Part shown: piece after piece, positions 1 to 11,247 of the stretch
Numbering within the stretch: position 1 is the first letter of the stretch
Layout: each line of letters starts with the position of its first letter
Origin: Sphaerosporella brunnea
Lineage: Eukaryota > Ascomycota > Pezizomycetes > Pezizales > Pyronemataceae
Reading direction: 5' to 3'
Assembly: GCA_008704415.1 (NCBI GenBank)
Contig: VXIS01000163.1
Span: 1 to 64,000 of the forward strand
DNA length: 64,000 nucleotides
Made by a program: the position numbers and the translations under genes
The notes under the pieces: model-generated
What the model was told of the DNA's origin: nothing
Databases searched by the model: none
The model's input: the letters and a program-made list of their open reading frames with translations, nothing else

Positions 1-320
1 GTCAGTGAATGACGCAGTTTGTGAACTTGGTTAACTTACGAGTAGGTCACCTTGTTGATGTCGGCTTGTTCGGAATCGCTCTCCGTCGGTGCCTTTCCAA
101 GGCTTAGAGGATAGGATGTCAGTGAATGACGCAGTTTGTGAACTTGGTTAACTTACGAGTAGGTCACCTTGTTGATGTCGGCTTATTCGGAATCGCTCTC
201 CGTCGGTGCTTTACAAGGCCTAGAGGATAGGATGTCAGTGAATTGCGTAGTTTGTGAACTTGGTTAACTTACGAGCAGGTCACCTTGTTGATGTCGGCTT
301 GTTCGGAATCGCTTGTTCCG
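1..320 (+). repeat. 117-bp tandem repeat, outer end of left arm
   Basis: Units beginning GTCAGTGAAT start at 1, 118 and 234, so the period is 116-117 bp and about 2.7 copies are visible. Each unit contains TTGGTTAACTTACGAG and CTCTCCGTCGGTGC. The third unit breaks off near 315 into unrelated sequence. No coding potential is seen. Confidence 0.95.
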
Positions 321-749
321 CAGTATCGTCGCTAAAGCTCCTCCACGGCTCCGCTCCAGAATGGAAGTGCTGTGTAGTCGCTCCGCATTCTCGAGTATGA
401 CGTTCTGGCGGATCGCGGCTTCTATCCGCTACGGCGGACAAAACCCGCAGGCCTGGTAGCGGTTATGGGTAGACGCGGTTGGTGGGCTAGACTGGTCGAG
501 GTTTGAGGATGCCCTGCTGTTACCTGCGTTCCTGAAGAGGTTGGGTGGCTGCGCGCTGCTCGCGGTAGTCGGTTGGAAATTGCATTGGTGGCATGTTGGG
601 GAAGTGGGAGAACCGTGGGTGTGGTATTTAAGGGATGGGGAGGTGGCGAGTAGGGCATCGAACCAAGCGCTCACGAGGAAACAGGGTTTAGGGAAAGGAT
701 TTCACGTTCACGCGCTGTCACACTCCTCGCTGTCGTGAGAACTTTATAC

Positions 750-1699
750 CTCAATTCAATCACTCTTCCCTCTTCCTCCTCCTCCTCCTCCTTGAGCTCC
801 ACCACCACTGCCGATTGCAGGCCGCCTTACAACCCGCAATCGATGCAAAGTGGTAGTTACAACGATACAACGCGTGGTGCTACTCCTGCACCGCATGAAA
901 TCGTCGCCTATCTTACCAACCAGTCGCGTCGGGCTTTCAGGGCTGACAGACTCTGCGTATCGCGAGTCACGCGTGACGTCGCTCTCGCTGCCACAAGTTA
1001 ACCTGTTCCTGTCAAGCAGGAGGGATCCAAGAAAGCCAAGGACGGCAAGGACGACAGCAACTTGCACGCAGACGAGAACCTATCTGATTGGCATAACGTG
1101 GTTGCTCATAGCCAGAATGGGATCATCGGAATTTACGATCCATCAGCGTCTCAGGGCGAAGTAAGTTGCTTTCTGATCCGTGACCTTAAAGGAGAGTACC
1201 GATTGACAGTAGTCTCATCGCAAGGTCGAAACACTAGAGCTAACTAAAGCGGTCCCAATTTCCCCTCGACGACCTCTCCCTACGTGCACACCACAGTGGA
1301 GTCCGTTACTTCCTCATCCATAATCAGTAAGGAATCTTACTGGGTAAAGACCTTCCCTTCGCTCTATAGTGGCCGAATAGATCGACGTTCTACAGCAACA
1401 AGCAGCCACTGGTTGTCACCGAGGGCATTTCCAGCTTCGACAAGGCGTTCAAACGCCCGGTGCAGGGAGAGAAAACCATTGAAGGGCCCCGGTATCGACT
1501 GGCATCACCTAGGCTGTCCTGGTCGACCCCAAAGCGCTGGTCCAACTGCGTGTACATGCCGCGCCCGGGGAACAAGGGAGAAGGCGTGAGGATGCTACCG
1601 CCCGGGTACATGTTCGGTGAATTTACGGAGGCGGCAGTTGGGCGGTTCTTTGGTGGCGCTGGATCTGTGGGCGAGGAATGGCTGGCTTCAGGAATGTGA
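750..1699 (+). CDS. Probable spliced gene, unrecognised (left arm copy)
   Basis: Separate open stretches have protein-like composition. One covers about 750-955 and has a serine-rich start. A second runs from about 1019 to 1160, is charged then polar, and ends exactly at a GTAAGT donor (1161). A third runs from about 1370 to a TGA at 1697-1699. A pyrimidine-rich tract ending CAG precedes the second stretch at 1018. The join to the third stretch is unresolved. No domain was recognised. The whole arrangement is repeated in mirror image at 20442-21391. The exon chain is inference. Confidence 0.3.
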
Positions 1700-1943
1700 G
1701 CGCCTTCTCAAGGCGTTGGATGGTTTGGTTATCAGGGTGATCGCGGGATACGAGGATAAGTCCCATCGCTATTCGCGATCCTCCTGAAGTGAGCACAGCA
1801 CACGGCTCATGCCCAGAGCCTGAGCAGCTCTGGGTATCGAGTGTCATGGAGCTCGGTGTGTCGCAATCCGCTGCTTGAGGATCTCAGCTCACCTCCATGA
1901 CCTTCACGGCTCCGCGAAAAGGGTGTGAACGGTTTCCTGCGCT

Positions 1944-2534
1944 TTGCACCACTCCCCGTCGCCATTGCGCGTCTTTTTTGAGCAGCACCTCCCGCCGTCG
2001 TTGGGCAGCAGCGTGACACCGAGCAGCCCATTAACCACGGGATTTCTAACCTTCCGAGGGTCCCGCGCACCCATGTTTTCCGGACACCGCGAGGCCGAGG
2101 AAGCGCGACAGTTCCGCGAGGCCATCGAGCGAAGCCTCAAAACCGGTCCGAATTCGGCGGCCGGCCAATCCCAAGCGCGCCACAACGGAATTTTCCTCCC
2201 GTCCCCACACAAAACAAAACGTCATGAACCACAACACTTCTGGTCGTCAGCAGAACTTCGAGGCGGTACATTCAAACCTTCTTCATACTGCACCCGTGCT
2301 CGAGCGACTACCACATTCGCTTTCATCATCGGCACCGTCCTCGAGCTAACCATCGTTTGCAACCGCCTCTTGGGAAACTTCAGCAGGGAAACAACTCCGC
2401 TGGCGGTCGGTTGCGGAGCTGTTCCGGAATGCAGTGGCGTCTTGTTGGGCGGGGGGGGGGGGGGAGAAGTATTTCGTTGTTGCTATCAGCTCGGTACATG
2501 CTATGAATTATTTGATTTTCTACTTAAGACATAA
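1944..2534 (+). CDS. Hypothetical ORF with a UIM-like segment (left arm)
   Basis: This open frame of 196 codons has no convincing full-length homology by eye. Around residues 50-67 the segment EEARQFREAIERSL fits the ubiquitin-interacting motif pattern (acidic run, then Ala-Ile-x-x-Ser-Leu). A hydrophobic stretch near residues 125-140 could be a membrane segment. The C-terminal part runs through a poly-G tract (about 2449-2463) and is doubtful. It may be one exon of a longer gene or a chance ORF. The UIM reading is a motif match only. Confidence 0.25.
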   Translation: MHHSPSPLRVFFEQHLPPSLGSSVTPSSPLTTGFLTFRGSRAPMFSGHREAEEARQFREAIERSLKTGPNSAAGQSQARHNGIFLPSPHKTKRHEPQHFWSSAELRGGTFKPSSYCTRARATTTFAFIIGTVLELTIVCNRLLGNFSRETTPLAVGCGAVPECSGVLLGGGGGGEVFRCCYQLGTCYELFDFLLKT

Positions 2535-3990
2535 ATTTGGGCTCGCTTTACAATAGTAGCTCGTACTTTAACAGTAGCAACGGAACCGCCACAAACAAAA
2601 TCCATAACGCCGCCAAAAACACCAGAAGCATGCATGGTACCCCACGGTATGGTAGGCATCAACTCTATCTTTCCGAACCAAAGCGACTCTACGGAGTTGG
2701 CAGGACGTGAAGCATGAAATATCACTCGCCCTTCTCCCACATGCTGGTTATCGAGGAAACCCTCAAAATGCAGGTCATTACGATTATCTTTTGTTTTTTT
2801 TTTTGTTTCTTTTTTTGTACCAGTCTCGATGTGGAAGAAACTAAGCATACGGTTAGTTTACCGGTTTTATTTCCGAAGACCATACGGCGGCTTTACACTC
2901 GCCTGGTCCCTTTCCGCAAAAGCCCTTGACTACGATTTCCAGGTTCCAACTCCAACCTTGCCACCAACACCCGCTCACCCCCTCCCCGTCCCACACCAAT
3001 CCGACAAACCTGCACCACCACAAACGTTAAAACTTCTTTCGCGATAGCTATCGACGCCTATATGTTTGCTTCTATCTCTCTCCCGAGGACCTGACAGCCG
3101 CGCCAGATCCGCCACGAGCTTAATCTAGCCACGGCGCTACAGCCAACGAAGCATGCTCAGGGAGATTAACTGCTGGAGAGGGTTTTGCCGAGCGGGGCAC
3201 TTCTCAACATAGGGAGCCGGGAAGCTGGACAAAAGAGAAGCGAGTGAGGGGGAAAGGAGGGGGTTCAGCACGCCTAAGCAGGGTGGGGATGAGAGGAGCG
3301 TGCTGGATGGATTTCACCGCTTGGGAATGCCCGGGACCGGAGTGAAGGATCCGCCACCATCGGGCTGCTCCAAGGGTTGATCATCTACGTTCCAATCGGC
3401 CATCAAACAGAGGAACTCTCGCCTCACAGACCTCCTTCGGACATATCTCAGTGTGAGCAACTTCCAGGGGCTCTCTCCTGATTTGGCCGGCCAGCCGGCG
3501 GACAAGGCAGCAGATGCGAGTGATGGTACATGTCCCGGCTATGCTGTAACTTCCTGAGCTGACCCAGGCTGTCAACGATGCTTGTCTCCCATGTTCGATA
3601 ACAAACGGAATCCGGAACGTCTACAATCTGTCGAGACAGACTGTCGCTCAGGCATAGCCACTGCGGCCATGCGCATCGGGCTTAGCGTCTACCGCCAATG
3701 TGGCTGAATCATCTCCGTCGCAACCAACAGCTTCTGGCGCTTCCCTCGGTCCGCGACTTTGCAGATCTGGTCTGCAGTTACACCCTGGCATCAGTGGCGA
3801 AACGGAAGCAGGCTGGATTAACTAAGAGGACGTAAGATTACACCGACGACCACTGCCCAGTCACAGCCCGTTTCGTGGTGCCGCAAAAGCACCCTGCAGC
3901 TGAGTTGATGATTTGTTAGTCAGGCCGACAAGGCTGTGTTGTGAACAAATCAGAGGTCCGGCGGCTAAGCAAGACAGGCATGCAGGACAC
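2535..3990. other. No gene recognised (left arm)
   Basis: Only short overlapping ORFs occur here. A T-rich run lies at about 2792-2816. No tRNA, TIR pair or domain was recognised. The mirror is 18150-19606. Confidence 0.6.
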
Positions 3991-4082
3991 CTATGCTGTT
4001 GCGCAGGAGTAACGTAACAAAACATGTATATCTACAACATCAGGTTCTCGAATTTGTTCCTACCTCGCAATTCAACGCCTTC

Positions 4083-5390
4083 ATGAACTCCACGATCCGC
4101 TCGACAAGCTGGGTGCACGGGCGCCCCTCCTCCTGGCAAAAAGACGACGCCTGGGAAGCGAATCTCCGCCCGCGAGAGATAAGCGGGAAAGAATGGGATG
4201 CCTACAAAGATCGGATCAAAGAGCTATATCTCCAGGACGGAATTATGCTGAAAGATGTGCGCCGACTTATTTACCAGATGCATGGATTCTATGCGACGTA
4301 AGCGCCAATCACTGCTACCCCCCCGCGCTTAGTCATAGCTGACGTTGTTTCGGGACCAGCGAAACACAATACAAGAAACGCATCCTCTGCGTGTGGAATT
4401 TCCAGAAAAATATCCCGAAACATAAGATGATGGCCATGCTCCAGATCCAGGATCGGAGACAGGCGGAGGATAACAAACCGACGATGTTTTCGTGGCACGG
4501 AAAGCCGGTGCCGGGGCAGAAGGTGGATCGTTCACGGAAACGATTCGGGAATCCAGCGCCCAGCGTAGCGTGCAGTATGTGCTCCTTATCTTCCGCGAAG
4601 GAGGGAAAAGCAGCACTTATATTCGCGAACAGGCACGCCCTCGTCGGTGGCGTATTGGACACCTCGGTTGCTGACACCGGACATCAACTGGTCACCACCG
4701 AGCCCCGGCAGCAACGAAAACGCCAAACCCGCAGCCTTTGATTCAAGTCTCCCAAGATCGGCTTCGGTGCCAGCTTATGCGGCCAGCTCAAGCATGAGTT
4801 CGCCGTTCTTCCGCGGCATGGATATCGCGGAACAAAATGAACTCGTTGCTCCGGTATTTTGCCTTCGCCGACTGTTGTTATACCGAAGCTTATCATATAA
4901 GAAGCCTATGCAAGCGGACTATTCCTTCTCCTCCGACATGGCAGGTCCTGATCCGGAATACCACCCATCGCAGCATCTCTACCACACCCCCATCCCGGAA
5001 GAACCAGCAGAACACCACGATCCCGATATCTTCACAAAAGAATCCTTAGCTGCGTACCAACCACCCTACAAAGCAGAAGCCATAGAAGCCATATCCGCCT
5101 ACGAGCCACCTTACAAAGCCTCCTCCGGGCGCTCACCCGAGCTCCTCCGCTTCCTCGCCGACAGGCTGGAACAAAGCGGCGACCAGTTCCTGAACACGAA
5201 GCAGCATGCGGATAGCGTGGCGCACTACGAAATGGCGCTGAGAAAGCGCGAGATGGCGGGGACGCAAGGCGACAAGAGGATCAGGGTTATCCTTTTGAAG
5301 TTGGCGGCGATGAATCTGGAGTTGGGGAATATGCCAGAGGCATCGAGATGGCTGGAGATGGTTGGGGAGCTTACGATGCCTGTGCAGTAG
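4083..5390 (+). CDS. Clr5-domain protein, left arm copy
   Basis: Clr5 domains are small N-terminal fungal domains found on putative regulators, named after fission-yeast Clr5. The first exon, from ATG 4083 (or 3993), encodes EWDAYKDRIKELYLQDG and then MHGFYAT. A 62-nt intron (4298-4359, GTAAG to CAG) restores the frame into ETQYKKRILCVWNFQKNIPK, the second half of the domain. A second intron probably starts at GTATGT (4575) and ends near 4712, leading to the frame that stops at 5390. The C-terminal 90 residues are helical and TPR-like. The protein is probably nuclear. The domain call is firm; the later splice sites are less so. Confidence 0.75.
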
Positions 5391-5418
5391 GAGGCGGGAA
5401 GTGGATTAAGGAACTATA

Positions 5419-5784
5419 ATGGGGCTGGAGATAGCTCGGAGTTGGTGGGCGGACTTTGCATTACTTTTGCGAGCGGTGGGGCCTTTTGCGGTGGTGTGTT
5501 TGAAGCTGGCCATCTTTTTCTCTATTGGGTTTTCATTTGGACCGCGACTGGGGTTGTTTTTGGCCGCTGCTGTAAGCTTGCTGGGGGCTCTTGCGGGAAG
5601 ATTTTTCTGTTCGAATTTCCCAAACAAGCCAGTATTTCTCCAAACACTAGACTTACTATTTATTGTACAGTGCCGGCGTGATCTACTCTACCCCCCGGAA
5701 GTGTGGCGGACGCACCAAACAAAGAGCCGAAGTACCCAGCGCCAACCCGGTGGTTCCTCATTGAGGCTTGAAGTTGTTTGGTGA
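5419..5784 (+). CDS. Small putative membrane protein (left arm)
   Basis: This 121-codon ORF starts 28 bp after the Clr5 stop on the same strand. Residues about 12-36 and 41-65 form two hydrophobic stretches rich in Leu, Phe, Ala and Gly, consistent with two membrane helices. The last 40 residues differ from the mirror copy because of an indel near 5696, so the true C-terminus is uncertain. No family was recognised. It might also be part of the Clr5 3' UTR. Confidence 0.35.
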   Translation: MGLEIARSWWADFALLLRAVGPFAVVCLKLAIFFSIGFSFGPRLGLFLAAAVSLLGALAGRFFCSNFPNKPVFLQTLDLLFIVQCRRDLLYPPEVWRTHQTKSRSTQRQPGGSSLRLEVVW

Positions 5785-8550
5785 TTATTGCCCGTTGGTA
5801 TTAGAGGCGCACACTACCGGCCTGATTGCGTCTAGAGATACGCCGATGGAGTGAGTTCGTTCTCGAGGTATCGCGTGTTGGATTTCGACGCAGGCTTGAT
5901 TCTGTTTATATGATGACATGCGCACTGTGCAGATCGACTCTCCACTTACAGAGAAACCGAGTGAAAGATGGCCTAAAGCCAACAACGCGGCAACATTTCC
6001 AGTCCTTCAATATCACAGCGACAGGGCACGCGGCATTTGTACAAGTTTACAAAACGAAAACAATTCACATTACCGAAACAACCATTCCACCAGCCACCAA
6101 CCAAAGACGCGCCAAAAGGATCCATTCGCGCCAGACAGCGAAAACCGGTGAGGCTCCTTTCCGTTCGCCGATACCCCATCTTTCGGCTCCGCCAAAGATC
6201 TAGACGATTCATCGAGAATCCCAGCTTCTCGGCGAAGCCAGCCGCCCGGTTGGTAAGCTTCAGCTTCTGCGGGGGCCGTTGTTCAGATGCGGCAAGCTCT
6301 GTGCGCGCGGCAGTGGCACGGGTTCCGGCGGCCGAGCCCTCCTGCGGCGTGAGCGGAACACTGAGGACCAGCGACAGAGGGAATGGGGGATAGGCCTGAT
6401 GGGAACGGGGGCCAGGAGCCACGCAAACGTGGGGGAAGGCTGGTCTCAACGGCGGGGTTGAATGTGCTCATTTCCGCGTGCGGAGCAAACTGGGCTGTCT
6501 TCTTGACCGCTGACTTCAGCGGGACGCGGAAATCACTGGCTGAGTCTCCGTGCCTTGGCCTGCGAAGTTAACAATTGCTCTCTCTCTCCAAGCGGCTGCG
6601 ATAATTTTCTGTAAAATCTCCAGCTCGAGCGCCCGTTGTGCTGCTAAAGCTCGATCTTCTCGCTGAACCACTCATCTTGTGCAGCCGCCGCCGCCGCCGT
6701 TCGATCCGAAGAAGTACACGCACGACCTTTGCGGCGGACGGCTGCGCTAGGCCGTGGCTGTAGCCGGTGTCCTAAGTAAGACGAGTAGCCGACTTTCTTG
6801 TCGACCCTGGGCATCTGCTCCTCCCATGGAGACGACCGAGCAAGGAAACCTGCTCTCGCGTTTGGCGGATTACCACTGCTTCTGTGATGAAAGCGTAGAA
6901 GTACATACCGCTCGCATGAGCCGTCGTCGTCGGTGTGACCCCGAAGCTGGCCATGATGCGGAAGCAGACCGTCCACCGGCTGTCCATGAGACAGAGCAAC
7001 GTGGACCTCGCGTTGTTTCGATCGCGGAAATGGAAACTACCGGCGAAGGTCAATTCCGGAGGCACATGTTCGATGTATGGCTTGAGAGTTAGAGAAAATA
7101 CCCAGCCTGCAATGTGAAACAGGCCAACCGCTGATACCAGAACTTTGTTCGTCAACTACCAGACAGACGTAAGGATTGACGCACCAGTGAAATTTCTGGC
7201 GAAGTATGCGTCACTTTGAAAGTATGTGCGGAAAGCAAAATCTAAATGCGTGCGTGCATCTAGGATAGGCTCGGGTCCATCACAACAATTATAAGCGGCC
7301 TTCTCCTGTTATTCAGCACCACCGTGCCACCACGCAACCATGGACAACAAGCACGCCCTGTTCCTCCAAACCACAGTCATCCCGCAACGTCCGAATCACA
7401 GAGATCCCACATCCCGGCCGCCGACCCCTTCCAACCGGCGTTTATCAGCACGGACAGCTCACCGACCGTCAGCTTTTTAAGGGACTTGGTCTCGCATTTG
7501 GCTGTGTTGCTGGTGTTCCTCTGGATATAGATGTAATCAACCGCGTTTCATCATACCAGCCTGGTTCCAGTCTCGGCATCGTTGCGAGGGCTTGTTCGCC
7601 GGATATCCTGGATCTGATCGTTCTTCCGGGTGTGGAGTATTATATATTCGACAATTTCCGGGAATACTGCCACTTCGAGTCCGGGACCCAGCGACGTGAG
7701 GAGTGGTAGATGTTGCAGGTTACCGCAACTTTACTCGAATAGCGATTACTTGATCCAACCAACGGCACGCCTTCTGCGACGGGGCAGAAACACGTTGTCC
7801 CACTGATGCTGGACACAGAGTTTCAATCCTGCCTACTGAATGCGATAAATCCGATCCCCTGAAATAGAGGATGAGCCGGCAGCAGCGTGTGGGGAAAATA
7901 CCCTCGTGTTACTGCCTGACGAGAAGTCGTATCTACGGACTGTTGGGCCGGTAGGACCCATGCTCTGACAAACGCCTTGCCGCCACAAACCACGGATGCC
8001 CATTTCCATAGGAAACACTTACCGTCCGAACAACGGTGCCCCTCGACGGTCGGCGCATTGGAAACGGGGCTAGCATCAACACCGTGATTGCCGAAGAGGT
8101 TTGAAAGTGGTTGCCACCCCCCGGGGGGTGCTTTGGTGGCCTTTGAGCAGGCTGTGGTTCGCTCCTATCGGACTGCGGAGCCGTATGGTGGGGAGGCGGA
8201 CGAAGACTGGAGAGTGGGCAAACTGCTCTGCTTGGTCGGCGGCTAAGCTCCCTTCCCCCCCCCCCCCCTCTCAGCATCAAGAGAGTGGCTTGCCATAATG
8301 GAGAGTGGCTTGCCATAATAGGCACGTGAGAAAACGCGGCGGTTCTTCGCCTTTCGAGTCGTCACGCAACGGCCAGCCCGTTTGCAAACGCGTACTGCTG
8401 GACCAGAGCAAACGCGCTCTCGGGGGGGGGGGGGTGTGAGAATTTCTCTGCACCCAGCTCAGCTCCAAAACCTCCTTCGATCACTTGTTGGATGAGCTGC
8501 TCGGCTTCTGGGGAGGCCTTCAGGCCGGTGGAGGACCTGATGGCGGAATG
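5785..8550. other. Diverged block of left arm, no intact gene
   Basis: Compared with its mirror this stretch has frequent one-base indels and some substitutions, for example GAGAAACCGAGTG against GAGAACCGGTG near 5950. It also has a poly-C insertion near 8250 and a poly-G insertion near 8421. Candidate frames on both strands (for example 6754-7092 +, 6772-7155 -) differ between arms, so none is reliable. A degenerate FAR1-like ORF lies across its inner edge on the minus strand (see 13413-13907 for the better copy). Confidence 0.7.
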
Positions 8551-8784
8551 ATAATCAATTGTGGTTCTGTCGAGACAGCGACTTCTCTTCGCGAAAGAAA
8601 GGGGGCAGCCGCAACTAGTGCGCACTGACAGTATTTTCTGTCCCTTGCGGGGGGAGGGGGGGGCTCGGCGCCCGCTCAGCGCATCACCGCCGCGGCTAAA
8701 ACTTAAAAGTCTTGGATGGATATGCCCTACGGGTCCCGCTCGAAGCAACAAAATGCATTTTGACCGAGGTGAGGTGAGATCCAA
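8277..8784 (-). pseudogene. FAR1-like domain remnant, interrupted (left arm)
   Basis: This is the mirror of 13413-13907. A run of about 13 G at 8421-8433 sits inside the frame where the right arm reads straight through (CTCTCGTGTGAG), so the left copy is split into two short ORFs. The insertion is homopolymeric and absent from the partner arm, so it may be a base-calling artefact and not a mutation. Confidence 0.4.
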
Positions 8785-9268
8785 CGACCGCCCGGCCAGA
8801 TCAGATTACACCAAGACTCGGCAGTTACACTCCACAACAGAAACCCTCCAAAAACGGCAACGCAAACCGAATGCATGGCAGAATGTTTTGAGACTAGACG
8901 TTCAATGGTTGTTGACATCTCCATTTTGAAAGTAAGTGAGCGTTTTCTACCGCGAGCCATCTTCTTTGCCCCGCAGCCTCGTACTATGCGAGTTGTTGGC
9001 TGGTCATACACTGCACTAGTGTCACTCTCCCGACACGAGTTTTGTTTGTTTGTAATCAGGTTTGTTGTCTGTATTCAACCGCGAAAGATCATGACAGACC
9101 CACTACACATCCCCACCCTAATCCTGTCCGCCCCCTTCTTGACGTTATCTCATGGGCCAACTGCGGCCACCCCGCATGCCAGGAAGAAAAGTATAGGAAG
9201 CGGAAAACAAACGAAAGAAAACATGCCGGTAATCAGCAGAAAACAAAGCCATGGCCTCCAGGGCCGAG

Positions 9269-10215
9269 TCACTCCTCCCCTCTCCCCCCCTCAGACGATG
9301 ACGTATCGTCCTCCTCCGCCACGGATTGCCCGACCTTTATATCCCGCAGAAACTGCAGGATATGAGGTGCGGCCCTTTCCCGGCACGAGTGAGCAAAACA
9401 CCTCCCACTTCCCGACAAGAAATCCCCGGCGTCGCCCCAGCTGGACTGTAGCTCATAGCCGTTGAGGCACGGGGTGTTTTGGGTACCAGTGGTAACTGGT
9501 GAGATACTATGAACCCACCATACACCTTCACTCTGCCACCGACAGCAAGCAGCCGGGCCCAGCGAGCCATCACGGAGTGAGCAAAACTCACGGCACGACT
9601 GGCCGCCGTCAAGTGTCTTATCAGCATCCGGGGCTCCGGCGTGGGGTTTTGTTGCTTAGCCACTTCGTCTTTCGGAGAAAGTGCACTTTCATCTTTTCCC
9701 ATCGAACCACTCAAGCTTCTGGTTGCAGAGAGTCCATTTTTTTTTTTTGGTTGTCCGCGAAGTCATCCACCCCTGCGGCTGTGCTAGTAGCACTGACAAC
9801 GCTCGGGATTTGCTGGCGGAAAGCCTGCGTACAAAATCAGCAGTAGGAAACGTACATCCATGACCTGTTGCCTCCGCCGGAAGGCGGGCACCGGAAAGCT
9901 CCCAACCCCTTGCACACCTCCTTCTGGCCACGCGCGTTCCCCCGTTGGCTTAGACACGAGTGAGTTGATGTGACTGGGGGAAAACACCCAAAGTTGACTA
10001 AGATTTCTGTTAATGCGCAACCACCGGGAACGTCGAACCCGATATCAACTTCCCAGATCGATGCATGGCAACCCTCCGCCTACATACCACAGGCTCAGTC
10101 TGCGATGGATCGGTTCAACCTCCCTTGTTGTAGCTCGCATGGCTTCTATCCGCTGGATGGAGTGGTATGCCTCGCAGCGATCTGCTTCACGGCGATATGT
10201 TGGCTTGGTGTCCAT
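9269..10215 (-). CDS. Probable three-exon gene, unrecognised (left arm)
   Basis: This is the mirror of the gene described at 11982-12928, with the same ATG (10213-10215), same first intron and same stop (9269-9271). Both copies have identical open segments. The function is unknown. The exon structure is inferred from splice signals and frame agreement only. Confidence 0.33.
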
Positions 10216-10547
10216 GCCACCGAAACGACAGCTGCTGCGTGCAAGGGGGAAGACCCATGCCATTAACCATCTCAAGCCCCCCAAGGTGCAAAAGATTGCC
10301 CCTCCCTCACCCCGCACAAAATTGTTGGGGTTTGTAAGGTTGACGGGGTGATCGCTTTCTTCTTGCGCGGCGTATTTCTATAGTATCGATGCCTACGATT
10401 CTCGAGGACTCCGCACGCCAGCCCCGCGGTCGACGGCGGGAGCGTAGCAGAAGCCCCGCCTCCGTGGCGGGAAAAAAAAACACAAGCGCGACAAAGCAGC
10501 GGCGGGGGGGGGGAAGGTGTATGTAATTTTCCAGAAAATCCGGTCGA

Positions 10548-10950
10548 CTACGCAGTAACATCAGCCCAACACCTCCACCACGGGCCCTTCCAAAGCCTGC
10601 GCCCGCACGGGCGCCACGGCAGCCACTCAGGCCACTCGCGCATGCACAGAACGTACGCGGCCAGGAGCAGGGCAGCGACAGCGGCGAGCGCCAGCGCCGC
10701 GGCCACGTCCCGCACCCGCGGCACCCAGGGGCGGCGGCACGAAAGCCACGCTGTGGCCGCCAGCCACACAGCCGAGAGCTGCAGCGCGAGGTCTTCGGTC
10801 GCAGTAGCAGCGCGCGCCGATGGGGGCGCACCAGGTCTCGCCTTCGAGGCGGTGGCGGAGGTAGGTGGCGGTGCAGCTGGTGAGGAGGAGGGTGGAGGAG
10901 AGGAGGACGGAGACGCCGAGGTGCGCTGCGAGGCGGTCTGCGGGAGGCAT
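10548..10950 (-). pseudogene. Small membrane-protein gene, frameshifted copy (left arm)
   Basis: This is the mirror of 11248-11649. One extra base near 10797 (GACCGAAG where the right arm has GACGAAG on the coding strand) shifts the frame after residue 51. The N-terminal signal-like helix and the C-terminal part are therefore in different frames. It is either a real lesion in one copy or a sequencing indel. Confidence 0.6.
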
Positions 10951-11247
10951 GTTTGCGTGTGTGATGCTAGGCTCGGGCGGGGGGGGGAGGTGAGGGCTTT
11001 TTTTTTTTTTTTTGCTTTGTTCAACTTGGGGGGGTGTGTTCTAGTCGATTGCGGCAAAGCTGCTCAGCTTGTGGGATTGGATGAATGTCCGGTGTGCCCG
11101 CACACCGGACATTCATCCAATCCCCAAGCTGAGCAGCTTTGCCGCAATCGACTAGAACACACCCCCCCAAGTTGAACAAAGCAAAAAAAAAAAAAAAAAG
11201 CCCTCACCTCCCCCCCCCCGCCCGAGCCTAGCATCACACACGCAAAC
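10951..11247. promoter_or_regulatory. Palindrome centre, shared divergent upstream region
   Basis: The region holds the 4-base spacer (11097-11100), a poly-T run at about 11000-11017 and its poly-A mirror at about 11183-11200. The two halves differ only by small indels, such as one T in CTTGTGGG against CTTGGGG. If the palindrome is real, both membrane-protein genes would share this as an upstream region. No TATA box was recognised. Confidence 0.5.

Larger units (their letters stand above)
1..11096 (+). repeat. Left arm of a giant palindrome
   Basis: This arm is the reverse complement of 11101-22141. Paired positions sum to about 22197 near the centre and about 22140 near the outside, the shift coming from indels. 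Long stretches match almost exactly, including the Clr5 gene and the 8.6-11.1 kb segment. The block of about 5.8-8.5 kb differs from its partner at many single-base indels. The arm reaches position 1, so its real outer boundary is not visible. Confidence 0.97.
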
